Positions 8,637 through 16,375 of a DNA stretch of 64,000 bases are shown piece after piece. The stretch's first letter is position 1, and each line of letters starts with the position of its first letter. The stretch is taken from NCBI RefSeq assembly GCF_014764365.1, contig NZ_CP061718.1, forward strand, positions 2,248,501-2,312,500, read 5' to 3'. This DNA is from Roseococcus microcysteis (lineage in GTDB: Bacteria > Pseudomonadota > Alphaproteobacteria > Acetobacterales > Acetobacteraceae). Both the position numbers and the translations under genes were made by a program. Below the pieces are notes generated by a model, which saw only the letters and a list, made by a program, of their open reading frames with translations, made no database searches and had not been told where the DNA came from.

Positions 8637-9319
8637 AGGGCTTCCTCCATGCGGATGGTGATCGCGGTGAACCGCCCCGGTCGGGTCGGATTGGCCGCCT
8701 CGTCATCGGAGACCAGCCGCATCGGCACGCTGGGTTTGGTCAGCACCAGCGGCGCGCTGATCCCCATCGCCTCGCGCAGCGGCGGCGCGACGGGGATGGT
8801 GGCCGTGCCCGCGCCCGACGCCATCACCGTCTCGGTCGCCATGTACAGCCGCCCGCCCAGGCCGATGTGGTCCCCGGCCCCCACCGCCACCGTGCCCGGC
8901 CACCAGCCCGCGGTGGTGATGCTGAGTGCCCCCCGCGGTGCTCCCGTGGCCAGCGCCGGATTGCCCGACCCCACCACCAGCCCCGTCCCATCCGTGAAGA
9001 TCGTCGCGTCCGAGAAGCTGTAGGGTCCGCTCGGTACATCGCCCTGGTTGCGCGGGTCGCCCGTGCGAAACTCCCGCCGCCAATCCCACACCCGCACGGT
9101 GTTCACCGAGCCGGCCAGTGCCGCCAGCAGCCCCTCCAGCACGCCAGCGCGGGCCGGGTTCAGCGGCTCAAAGCTCGCCTCCGCCACCCAGCGCGCCCCC
9201 TCGCGCCGCATCACCTGCGTGGCGCGCGTCACCGGCGAGACAAAGCGCAGCGTGTTGTGCTGGAGGTAAAAGACCAGGCGCGACGGGCGCAGCAGCTCCG
9301 GCCAGGCATATTCCACCAT
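8633..9319 (-). CDS. Phage distal tail-like protein, 228 aa
   Basis: A 228-residue protein directly after the tape measure gene, the position of the distal tail (Dit-like) protein. The N-terminus MVEYAWPELLRPSRLVFYL and the aromatic RVWDWRREFRTGDPRNQG are typical of tail-tip proteins that dock on the tube. The middle is Gly/Ala/Thr-rich and beta-rich. Assignment as distal tail protein rests on position and composition rather than a diagnostic motif. Confidence 0.68.
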   Translation of the reverse strand: MVEYAWPELLRPSRLVFYLQHNTLRFVSPVTRATQVMRREGARWVAEASFEPLNPARAGVLEGLLAALAGSVNTVRVWDWRREFRTGDPRNQGDVPSGPYSFSDATIFTDGTGLVVGSGNPALATGAPRGALSITTAGWWPGTVAVGAGDHIGLGGRLYMATETVMASGAGTATIPVAPPLREAMGISAPLVLTKPSVPMRLVSDDEAANPTRPGRFTAITIRMEEAL

Positions 9320-9324
9320 CGCCG

Positions 9325-11463
9325 CTACCCCCGCACCGTCTCATAGGCCGTGCCGCCGCGGCGCACCGCGTCCAGCGTCATCACCGAGGCCTGGCGCGCG
9401 ATCTGCCCCGCCAGCAGCCGCAGCCGCGCCTCGACGCCTGCATCCGCGCCGCGCGCATCAATCGAGATGGTCTGGTGGATCACCGGGCCGCTTGCCGGCG
9501 CGGTGCCGTTCGGCAGCACGGTGCCGCTCCGGCTGGGCACGAACCACTCCGGCCCGCGCTCGCCGACGATGTACGGCTGCCCCGCCGAGACCGGCCCGCC
9601 CTCCGCCCGAAACAGGCCGGAGAACAGGTTCCCGAAGGAGAAGCCCGATAGGGCGGTGGTGACCGCATTGCCCAGCGGCTCGGTGATGGTGCGCCGGGCA
9701 ATCACCCGGGCGATGTCCTGCAGCAGCCCCTGCATCACCTTGGACAGCTTCTCGCCCTTGATGATGGCGTCCTCGAAGGCGCTGCTGAAGGTCAGGCCGA
9801 GATCGCGCGCGGTGCTGCTGGTGCGCTCGGTCGCCGCCTGCACGCGCTGCTGGCCGCGCTCCAGCTCCTCCAGCGCGGCATTGGCCTCGCGCGAGATGGT
9901 CTCGTCCGGCACCGGCCGGCCAGCCCGCTCCGCCCGCTCCACCAGCCGGCCCAGCGTCTCCAGCCGGCGCTGGTACTTCTCATAGGCGGTCTCATTGTTC
10001 TGGATGAGCCGCTCGCGCTCGCGGATCAGGTCGTTGATCTCGCGCTCCGCCTCACGGTCGGGGCGCGGGATCGTGGCCACGCGGCGTGTCGTGCCCTCAA
10101 TGCGCTGCAGCGCCTGGTCGCGCTCGCGCAGCGCCAGGGTTTCCAGGCGGGTGCGGTCGGCGGCGGTGAGCCCGCCCGCGGCCTCGGCCTCGCGCAAGCG
10201 GCGGACGCGTTCCTCATAAGCGCTGTTGATCCGGAACCGGTCGTCCAGCTGCTTGCGGAGTTCCTCGGCCTCGGCCGCGGCGCGGCGGCGGCGGGAGTCG
10301 GCGGCTTGCGCAGCGGCGCCCTCCTGCTCGGCGCGCTGGCGCTCGCCGGCGGCCTGCTCGCCGCGGGTGATCTCCTCCGAAAGTTCGGCGTACTGCCGGC
10401 GCAGCTCCTCCAGCCGCGCGGCGCGGTCGACGCCGGCCTGCTGCTGGGCGGTGCCGACCAGCCCGCCGCGGATGCTGCCGCGGCGCGGCTGCGGGCGCAG
10501 GCTGTCGCGGCCGTCATTCTCCGCCTCCATCCGGGCGATGGCGGCGCGCAGCTCCTCGGCCTGGCGGCGGCGGTCGGCATCCACTTCGCCCGGCAGGCCC
10601 AGCCCGGCGCCGCGGCGAATGCCGTCCAGCACGCGCGCGGTCCCGGCCAGGGCACGCGCCAGGCCGTTGGACAGGCCGATGGCCTGGTCGAGCTGGCCGA
10701 GAAAGGTGTCGGTGGCCGCCGTCAGCTGGCCAAAGGCGCGGCTGAGCGACAAGGGCGCGCGCTCGAACTCCGCGCCCAGGCGCTCGGTGGCGCGCAGCAG
10801 GGCGGGAAACACCCGCTCGGCGGTGAGCTGGCCCTCGGAGCCCAGCTTGCGCAGCTCGCCGATGGAGACGCCGAGCTCGCGCGACAGCCCCTCGGCCAGC
10901 AGCGGCATGGCTTCCAGGATGGCGCGCAGCTCATCGCCCTGCAGCACGCCCGAGGCCAGCGCCTGGGCCAGCTGCAGCGTGGCCGAGGAGATCTCCTGGG
11001 TGGACGCGCCGGAGACGATGGCCACGCGCTGCAGGCCGCCGACCAGCCGCACGACCTGGTCCGAGGTGGCGCCGATCTCGCGCGCCGCGATGGAGAAGCG
11101 CTGGAAGGCGGAGACGCTTTCGCCCACGGCGACGCCGGTGGAGAGTGCGTTGCGGTACAGCGCCTCATAGACCTCGCTGGCGCGCTCGATGGAGCCGGTG
11201 GCGTTTTGCAGGCGCGACAGGCCCTGGGTGAGGCTGTCGCCGGCCTGGACAAAGGCGCGCGCCGCGGCGGCGAGGCCCGCGATCTGCAGGCCGCGCACAG
11301 CGACGTCCAGCAGGTCGAGGGAGCGGGAGGCGCGCTCGGCGCCGCCCTTGATCTGGTCGAGGGAGCGCTGGCCGGTCTCGCCCACCTCGCGCAGCCCGGC
11401 CTTGACCCGGGCGGCGTCCTCCAGCGAAAGGCGCACCGACACGCGGCGGGTGGCGTCGGCCAT
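9325..11463 (-). CDS. Tail tape measure protein
   Basis: A 712-residue protein that sets tail length. Residues 60-250 hold the tape-measure domain (SLTQGLSRLQNATGSIERA, then VAVGESVSAFQRFSIAARE, then GDELRAILEAMPLLAEGLS), followed by a long Arg/Glu-rich coiled coil (about residues 290-560) and a C-terminal region rich in Gly/Phe. The ATG at 11463 is chosen because GGGGAG lies ten bases upstream; the ATG at 11481 is inside that ribosome site. The stop of the gpT-like frame lies one base before this start, so translation of the two is probably linked. A tail of roughly 100 nm is expected from about 0.15 nm per residue. Confidence 0.93.
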   Translation of the reverse strand: MADATRRVSVRLSLEDAARVKAGLREVGETGQRSLDQIKGGAERASRSLDLLDVAVRGLQIAGLAAAARAFVQAGDSLTQGLSRLQNATGSIERASEVYEALYRNALSTGVAVGESVSAFQRFSIAAREIGATSDQVVRLVGGLQRVAIVSGASTQEISSATLQLAQALASGVLQGDELRAILEAMPLLAEGLSRELGVSIGELRKLGSEGQLTAERVFPALLRATERLGAEFERAPLSLSRAFGQLTAATDTFLGQLDQAIGLSNGLARALAGTARVLDGIRRGAGLGLPGEVDADRRRQAEELRAAIARMEAENDGRDSLRPQPRRGSIRGGLVGTAQQQAGVDRAARLEELRRQYAELSEEITRGEQAAGERQRAEQEGAAAQAADSRRRRAAAEAEELRKQLDDRFRINSAYEERVRRLREAEAAGGLTAADRTRLETLALRERDQALQRIEGTTRRVATIPRPDREAEREINDLIRERERLIQNNETAYEKYQRRLETLGRLVERAERAGRPVPDETISREANAALEELERGQQRVQAATERTSSTARDLGLTFSSAFEDAIIKGEKLSKVMQGLLQDIARVIARRTITEPLGNAVTTALSGFSFGNLFSGLFRAEGGPVSAGQPYIVGERGPEWFVPSRSGTVLPNGTAPASGPVIHQTISIDARGADAGVEARLRLLAGQIARQASVMTLDAVRRGGTAYETVRG

Positions 11464-11464
11464 G

Positions 11465-12156
11465 TCAGCTGGTCTCCCCATCGCGGTGGGTGGTGGCGGC
11501 CTCGGCCATGCCGATGCGCAGGGCGAGCAGCAGCTCGGCGGCAGCCCAGCCGGTGGCGCCGAGATCGCGGGAAGCGGCCAATGCGCCGGCGGTGTCGAGA
11601 GTGAGGCCGGTTATCGAAGTCTGGGCGCAGGCGGTGCCGGCGGACCAGCAGGCGTGGCCCTCCACGCTCACTGGGGCATGCGCGGCATAGGGGCACTCCG
11701 TCCCGCAGTCGCGCGCGAGGGCGGCGCAGCCGCGGCAGTATTCGGGCCCGCGGCCGAAGTGCCAGGCAGCGCGAGCCCTTAGCCGTTTCCCTCCAGCGCC
11801 ACGGCGGCGACGGGCGACGTGGCGCGGTCCCAGAAAGCGGCGGCGATCTCGTCCATGTCCATCAGCCGCTCGACGGCTTCGGGCGAGAGCGGGAGCGGCT
11901 TGCCGGCGGCGTCGCCGACGCCGTCCCAGGCCAGCACCGCGTGCCGAGCGAGCGCCTTGACCAGGAAGGCGAAGGAGAGGCCGCGGGCCATGTCGGGGTC
12001 GAGGTCGGGATCCGCTATGCGGATCGCGGCGAGACGGCGCGCGGCGGCGGCCTGCGCCGCGGCCATGACGGCGGTAGTGACAGGGCGGATTTCCACGCGC
12101 ACGCCGCGCGGCAGGTCGAGCCAGTACGGCTCGACCGGGAGGTCGAGGGTGAGCAT
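11465..12156 (-). CDS. Tail assembly chaperone gpGT-like fusion made by -1 frameshift
   Basis: If ribosomes slip back one base at 11785-11791 (minus-strand GGGAAAC), the gpG-like frame continues past its stop into a second frame that ends at 11465, one base before the tape measure start. The fused product would have about 229 residues: 123 or so from gpG plus roughly 106 new ones. The new part is rich in Cys in a regular pattern (EYCRGC, DCGTECPY, EGHACWSAGTAC), unlike lambda gpT, and could bind zinc. Lambda-like phages use the same gene order and the same kind of slip. The downstream frame has no good start of its own. The slippage itself has not been shown. Confidence 0.75.
11779..12156 (-). 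CDS. Tail assembly chaperone (gpG-like)
   Basis: A 125-residue acidic, helical protein (MLTLDLPVEPYWLDLPRGVR, ending AAVALEGNG) immediately upstream of the tape measure gene, the place of lambda gpG and GTA-type tail chaperones. The ATG at 12156 has GGAGG five to six bases upstream; the frame opens earlier at 12300 but without a ribosome site. The last sense codons carry the slippery heptamer described for the gpGT product. The region upstream (12157-12401) separates it from the PIN gene and may hold a promoter that replaces the one lost by cassette insertion. Confidence 0.85.
   Translation of the reverse strand: MLTLDLPVEPYWLDLPRGVRVEIRPVTTAVMAAAQAAAARRLAAIRIADPDLDPDMARGLSFAFLVKALARHAVLAWDGVGDAAGKPLPLSPEAVERLMDMDEIAAAFWDRATSPVAAVALEGNG
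11785..11791 (-). promoter_or_regulatory. Slippery heptamer G GGA AAC for -1 programmed frameshift
   Basis: On the minus strand the zero-frame codons are GAG GGA AAC GGC TAA, which fits X XXY YYZ with X=G, Y=A, Z=C. After slipping, the next codons are CGG CTA AGG, in frame with the Cys-rich extension. Lambda uses GGGAAAG in the same gene pair. The stop codon lies only two codons after the site. Confidence 0.8.
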
Positions 12157-12401
12157 GAGGTCCTCCAACGAAATGGCGGGAGCGCACGATCCGCGTGTGC
12201 CTTCCGGCGCAGGGGGTGCGATCGGGGGGATGTATTGGCTACTGCCGGTAGCCGGCGCACAGAGCGAAGTGCGGAGCCTCAGCCCGAGGAAACCTTGCAA
12301 TTGGGGCTTGGGCCAAGCTGAGAAGCGGCGGGGAGGGCCATAGCGCGCGGATGACGAACACCCGCCGCTGTCCGCTACTCCGTTCGGGCGGTTGCGACCG
12401 A
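12157..12401. other. Intergenic gap between gpG-like gene and PIN gene
   Basis: A 245-base stretch with no convincing gene. It lies upstream of the tail chaperone gene on the minus strand and downstream of the PIN gene, at the left edge of the non-structural cassette. No clear terminator or promoter consensus is visible. It may contain a promoter for the tail genes, since the cassette separates them from the head genes. Confidence 0.5.
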
Positions 12402-12908
12402 TTACACGCGCCCACCAAGTCGGCGCTGCCGTGCCCGAATTTCGCTATCGGGAAGCCAGACCGTTGCGTCCTCGCTCCAGGTGAAAAGCGCCGCGTGCAA
12501 CACGACAGGATCTGCGGTGCGATGGCGATGGACTTCATCGAACGCCCAGAGCACGCCGTGAACCTCAATGGCTGTGCCCGCCGCTGCGCGCAACCGGCCG
12601 TCGCCTGTGAGCAGGATGCAGTCCTGCGTCGTCTCAGCCAGCGCCCAGGCGGAGCAGTCATACAGCCGCAGCGCCGGGTTCTCACGTTCAAGAGCGACTG
12701 CGCGGTCGATCAGTGCGCCGCTCAGCCCGATCACGCGTAGGCCCTGCCGGACCAGTGCCCGCTTCTCGGTCGCTGGGATGCTGAGGAGCTCGTCCTCGTA
12801 CAGCAGATCAGGGACCTGGATCTCATAGGGCAGCCGCAGCAGCGCCTCGAGGAGCGCCCCCTTGCGCAGGTCGATCAGGGCGCTCGTGTCACTGATGATG
12901 ATCCGCAT
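12402..12908 (-). CDS. PIN-domain protein (DUF3368-like), probable toxin nuclease
   Basis: A 168-residue PIN-fold protein. The first acidic site is IIISDTSALIDL (D7), followed by Glu residues in LLYEDELLSIP near residue 40, and the late acidic pair in DCILLTGDGRLR. PIN proteins are metal-dependent RNases, often toxins. The gene overlaps the 3' end of the XRE-ImmA fusion by 20 bases and follows it on the same strand, the order seen in toxin-antitoxin and XRE-ImmA pairs. The active residues look intact. It lies inside the phage tail operon although it is not structural, so it is likely cargo. Confidence 0.82.
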   Translation of the reverse strand: MRIIISDTSALIDLRKGALLEALLRLPYEIQVPDLLYEDELLSIPATEKRALVRQGLRVIGLSGALIDRAVALERENPALRLYDCSAWALAETTQDCILLTGDGRLRAAAGTAIEVHGVLWAFDEVHRHRTADPVVLHAALFTWSEDATVWLPDSEIRARQRRLGGRV

Positions 12909-13989
12909 CGACCGCCTGCGGCCCCTTCAGCTCCGCTTCGACCTGGGACACTGGCTCGCGTAGCAGATCGGCCGCCTTCGGAAGCGAAATAAGCTTCTCC
13001 GCCACAGCCCGCATGCAGAGCCGTCGCAGTCGGCGCGGCTTTTCGCGCTCGCCGCGCTCGTCCGCTGGTTCAAGTTGCTCCGGCTCCTGCGAACGCCAGC
13101 TGCGCGCGACGGTCTGGAAGGCGTAGGTGAGGCTCGCCTGATCGATGACGCCGATGTCCCGGAGGCGCACGAGTAGGGCAGCGCCGCTGACGCGGTAGAT
13201 GCGCTTCAAGTCGATGAGCTCACGATAGCTAACCAGGTGCCGCCGCGCGCCGATCTCACGGACGAGGTGGTCACGCGGCATGAGTAGCGCGCTGGCGAAA
13301 CGGGTCATCGCCTGCTCCTCCTCCTTTTCGGAGAAGCCGGCAGGATCGATGACGCGATGCGCGAGTTCGTGTGCAAGGGTCAGGCGCCGTCGCTCAAGCG
13401 ACTTGCTCCGGTTCGCTACGATCACGGGCACTGGCTCTAGTCCGCCTGGACGCTGTACCAGACAGGTGAAGCCGGAGACGGAATCCGGCAGATCCTCAAG
13501 CAGGACCTTCAGCCCCTTCTCTTCGAGAAGCTCGGTCAGATTTGGGATCGGATCGAGGCCCAGCTTCCACTGCCCCCGAACCTCGTTTGCGAGTTCCTCT
13601 GCCTTGTCGACCGACTTCACGCCCCGTAGCACGTTGAACGGCGCTGACCAGGACGCACTGTCGAGGCCCAGGATGCGTTCTAGCTGGAGGTAACGCTCCA
13701 CCCACTCCAGCACCGCGGCCTCGACGCGGGCGCGGTCCTTCGCAGAGGTGCTCGCGCGGGTGCGGAAGTCCACCTCACCGAGCTTCGCATCCTCCACGGC
13801 CAGCAGGTAGGGCACCGACACCTTCAGTGCCCGGCTGAGCGCGAGCAACACATCCGAGCTCGGAGTCATTTCACCGCGCTCGTACTTGCTCAGCGCCTGC
13901 GCGGTGACCTTTCCGCAGACCGCATCCTCAAGCGCGCGCAGCGACATGCCGGTCCGTTTCCGTGCAAGGCGCAAGCGGTCACCGAACAT
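12889..13989 (-). CDS. XRE-family regulator fused to ImmA/IrrE metallopeptidase
   Basis: A 366-residue fusion. Residues 1-62 form an XRE helix-turn-helix (RLRLARKRTGMSLRALEDAV, then LSKYERGEMTP). Residues 150-260 form a COG2856 zinc peptidase with HELAH at 207-211 and the downstream Glu-rich helix EEEQAMTRFASALLMP. The C-terminal 90 residues are Arg/Glu-rich and helical. Proteins of this build are paired with toxins and can cleave or replace a repressor. The ATG at 13989 is preferred because GGGAGG lies eight bases upstream. Divergent from the GIY-YIG-like gene, it probably represses both promoters. It is not clear whether it acts as antitoxin for the PIN protein. Confidence 0.85.
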   Translation of the reverse strand: MFGDRLRLARKRTGMSLRALEDAVCGKVTAQALSKYERGEMTPSSDVLLALSRALKVSVPYLLAVEDAKLGEVDFRTRASTSAKDRARVEAAVLEWVERYLQLERILGLDSASWSAPFNVLRGVKSVDKAEELANEVRGQWKLGLDPIPNLTELLEEKGLKVLLEDLPDSVSGFTCLVQRPGGLEPVPVIVANRSKSLERRRLTLAHELAHRVIDPAGFSEKEEEQAMTRFASALLMPRDHLVREIGARRHLVSYRELIDLKRIYRVSGAALLVRLRDIGVIDQASLTYAFQTVARSWRSQEPEQLEPADERGEREKPRRLRRLCMRAVAEKLISLPKAADLLREPVSQVEAELKGPQAVDADHHQ

Positions 13990-14007
13990 TGCACCCTCCC
14001 TTTCTTG

Positions 14008-14041
14008 TTGACAAATTCGCCTCAGTCGTATGTTTTGTAAA
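14008..14041. promoter_or_regulatory. Divergent promoter region with imperfect inverted repeat
   Basis: Between the XRE-ImmA gene (start 13989) and the GIY-YIG-like gene (start about 14104) lies TTGACAAA at 14008-14015 and TTTGTAAA at 14034-14041, complementary at seven of eight positions and 18 bases apart. TTGACA also fits a -35 box, with TATGTT 15 bases downstream as a weak -10 on the plus strand. The AT-rich patch stands out from its surroundings. It is a candidate operator for the XRE domain, by inference. Confidence 0.45.
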
Positions 14042-14103
14042 CCATCGGCTGCGACTCCGTCAACGGCCTTGAAGGCGACAGCCGGCACACGTTTGCAGGA
14101 GCA

Positions 14104-14529
14104 ATGTCAATGGCGTTCCCTTCGACCAAGCCCAATCCCCTCGCCTCGATCTTTGCCGGCCTGCCGCCACCCTCGGTGCCGCTCGGCCATGTCTGGGGCG
14201 ACGACGGCGCTGAGTATCGCTACCGATTTGCGATCTACGACATCCACGTATGCCCATCGGCGTCGAATGCGGTCTACATCTTCGCCGGGCTTCAGGGGCG
14301 TACCTACGTCCCCCTCTACGTGGGCCGCGCTGAAGCTCTCAGTCGGCGCCTTCTCGGTCACGAACGACGCGACGAGGCGATCCGTCGCGGTGCCCGCTAC
14401 CTTCTTGTGCACGTCCCAGGTGTCAGTGATCCGGTCGGCTACACCGAAGCCGAGCGGCGCCTGATCCGCCATTACGCGCCGATGCTCAACGAGCAGCATA
14501 ACCCCCTTGTCGCGCTGCTCGCGCGCTGA
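14104..14529 (+). CDS. GIY-YIG nuclease-like protein
   Basis: A 141-residue protein. Residues 57-74 (VYIF ... YVG) match the GIY-YIG core, followed by RAEALSRRLLGH and, near residue 115, the helix EAERRLIRHYAPMLN holding the catalytic Glu position. The first Gly of the motif is replaced by Val, which may reduce activity. An in-frame ATG at 14110 has GGAG at better spacing (eight bases), so the true start may be there. It is transcribed opposite to the surrounding phage tail operon, and next to the XRE-ImmA gene. A role in DNA restriction or element mobility is possible. Confidence 0.7.
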   Translation: MSMAFPSTKPNPLASIFAGLPPPSVPLGHVWGDDGAEYRYRFAIYDIHVCPSASNAVYIFAGLQGRTYVPLYVGRAEALSRRLLGHERRDEAIRRGARYLLVHVPGVSDPVGYTEAERRLIRHYAPMLNEQHNPLVALLAR

Positions 14530-14548
14530 GCCAAGGAGACCAATTGCT

Positions 14549-14833
14549 ATGCCCTGCTTTTCCGTCGCCCATGTCCGCGAGCAAGGTGTTGACCTCATCA
14601 TCGCGCCGCTCGCTACCGATTTTGGCCGCAAGGATCCCGGGACGCAACGCGCCGTAATCGCCGAGCTACAACTGCGCTCACGCGGCGCTGGCCTCGCAGG
14701 TACGGTCGTCCCGGTGTGGGATGCGGGAGGGGGGCGGATGGCGTTCATCGCTCCGCGGCCATGGCACACCTACTTCAGCTCTATTGACCTCGGGATCGTC
14801 CGCGCAAGTTTAAATCGCGAGCTGCAGTGGTAG
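14549..14833 (+). CDS. Hypothetical protein, 94 aa, in the cassette
   Basis: A small mixed alpha/beta protein without a membrane segment or known motif. AAGGAGA lies eight bases before the ATG at 14549. It follows the GIY-YIG-like gene by 19 bases and probably shares its transcript. Patterns such as GVDLIIAPLATDFG and RPWHTYFSSIDLGIVRASL look like a real folded domain, but I do not recognise it. It may be a partner or immunity protein for the neighbouring nuclease; this is a guess from position. Confidence 0.6.
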   Translation: MPCFSVAHVREQGVDLIIAPLATDFGRKDPGTQRAVIAELQLRSRGAGLAGTVVPVWDAGGGRMAFIAPRPWHTYFSSIDLGIVRASLNRELQW

Positions 14834-14976
14834 GTCACGCCCGCGTCCACCGCACCCTATAGGCGCGGCGTTCAAGCGAGAGCCTCAGCGCACGGCAGAC
14901 CAACCGTTCGCTGAATAGGCATGCTGCTCTCGGTCAGGATCCCACACACGGCCGCCCCCGGACGGCGTGATAGGCA
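14834..14976. other. Junction between cassette and tail tube gene
   Basis: A 143-base stretch with no gene. It is convergent: the 94-aa gene ends here from the left and the tail tube gene ends here from the right. I see no strong hairpin. It marks the right edge of the inserted cassette. Confidence 0.45.
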
Positions 14977-15933
14977 TTACGCATACTCCGTTCCCGCCTG
15001 CTGGTTCCGCAGCACCACCGTCATCATACGCGTCGCCGTGGCGTTGAACGCGGCGCGGAAATCGAAGCTGGCCTCAACGCCGGCTGGCCCCTCGATCGGC
15101 GTCTTGGCCAGCGCCAGGTAAACCTCATGCAGTGTGATGGTCAGGCTGCGGTTCCCATCGATGGTGTAGGCAAAGGCGAACTCCGCCGCCGTGCCGTTCT
15201 GCGCCTGCGTCAGCAGCGTGGTGTTCTCGAACCGCGCGGTGATCTGGCCCGTGGCGCGGGAGACACCAGGATCGGCGCCCTCAATCCTGCGATCGGCGCG
15301 GATGGTCCGCACCGTCTCGATGCTGTTGGAGTAGGACAGCCGCGCCCCGGTCACCTGCGCCAACGCCGACCCGCTCCGCGTAATGGACCCTTGGGCCTTG
15401 TTGAAGGCCGTATAGGCAGCGGTGATGGGAGAGCCGCCCGAGCTTGCGCCTGACCGCACCGAGCCCTGCGCCACCAGCTTGATGGTGGCCGTGGCCGCGC
15501 CCGTCGGCGAGAAGTCGATCTCCAGCGTGTCGGCGCGCACGCCGGCGCAGACGTCGTAGCTGGGCACGTCCGGATAACCCGTCTCGATCGCCTGGGACGG
15601 CAGCGTCGCCGCGCCAGAAGCAAAGCTGTGGATGAAGTTCGGGCTGGTGCCGGTGGTGGTCGGCGCGCCAAGCAGCAGCCGTAGCCAGTGGCCGGTGTTC
15701 ACCAGGTCAATCGGCACCACGACATCGCCGGCGACGGTGACGGTGTCGAGGAAGGGCGCGGCGGGATCGCGGTTGCCGCCAAGGCCGATGACATCGGCGT
15801 CCAGCAGCGGCTGCTCGGCGCCGAGGCTGCTGGAGAGGAAGGGCACACGGCGCCAGTTGCCGCCCGGGGCGGTGCCGTAGGTGACCTCCGGGATCATGAG
15901 CAGGCGCGAATTCGCGCCGATGGCACGGGGCAT
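14977..15933 (-). CDS. Major tail tube protein
   Basis: A 318-residue protein (PRAIGANSRLLMIPEVTYGT at the start) of the type that builds the tail tube of siphoviruses. The pattern DVVVPIDLVNTGHWLRLLLG and the terminal module ENTTLLTQAQNGTAAEFAFA are frequent in alphaproteobacterial phage tube proteins, and the C-terminus is beta-rich. It lies directly after the terminator-like gene in the operon. In a standard late operon it would be followed by the tail chaperones, but here the non-structural cassette intervenes. Confidence 0.85.
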   Translation of the reverse strand: MPRAIGANSRLLMIPEVTYGTAPGGNWRRVPFLSSSLGAEQPLLDADVIGLGGNRDPAAPFLDTVTVAGDVVVPIDLVNTGHWLRLLLGAPTTTGTSPNFIHSFASGAATLPSQAIETGYPDVPSYDVCAGVRADTLEIDFSPTGAATATIKLVAQGSVRSGASSGGSPITAAYTAFNKAQGSITRSGSALAQVTGARLSYSNSIETVRTIRADRRIEGADPGVSRATGQITARFENTTLLTQAQNGTAAEFAFAYTIDGNRSLTITLHEVYLALAKTPIEGPAGVEASFDFRAAFNATATRMMTVVLRNQQAGTEYA

Positions 15934-15946
15934 GAGAGAACTCCTG

Positions 15947-16375
15947 TCAGTTCAGCGGCGAGCCGGCGACGGTAAAGACCAGCGTCACGGGGATGGCGGC
16001 GGCGCGGGAAGCAGCGGCGCCCTCCGTCTCGACGTCATCGAAGGCGGGCGCGCTCGGCTGCGCCCATTCCACCGCGCCGCCGAGGGTGCGGTCCGCGGTG
16101 ATGGCGGCGCCGATCTCCACCAGCAGCGCGTCGAGCAGCGCCGTATTGGCGGCCACCACCTCCACCACGGCGCGGTGTTCGATCTGCCAGGCAAGCGGCG
16201 AGAGGATCGGCGTCTCCTCTACCGTCTCGCCGTCGCGCAGCACCACCAGCCCGCCAGGCGGCAGGCGCTGCGGCACGGTTTCGTTGCGGAGGACCTTTGG
16301 GGTGGGGCTCCGTGCGGCCAGGGCGGCGCCCAGGCGCGCGGACAGGGCGGTCAGGGCCGCATCGCGGACACTCAC
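15947..16375 (-). CDS. Tail terminator-like protein, GTG start
   Basis: A 142-residue protein whose GTG at 16375 overlaps the stop of the upstream gene (GTGA). The pattern LAWQIEHRAVVEVVAANTA and the C-terminal IPVTLVFTVAGSPLN resemble alphaproteobacterial phage proteins in the tail terminator position (lambda gpU-like fold). The frame is open to an ATG at 16402, but that would overlap the neighbour by 31 bases. Assignment rests on position and size. Confidence 0.68.
   Translation of the reverse strand: MSVRDAALTALSARLGAALAARSPTPKVLRNETVPQRLPPGGLVVLRDGETVEETPILSPLAWQIEHRAVVEVVAANTALLDALLVEIGAAITADRTLGGAVEWAQPSAPAFDDVETEGAAASRAAAIPVTLVFTVAGSPLN

Noticed and set aside
11465-12187. Independent 240-codon gene starting at 12187
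   Set aside because: Its first half is a shadow of the gpG-like frame; only the part after the slippery site looks like protein, so a frameshift product is preferred.
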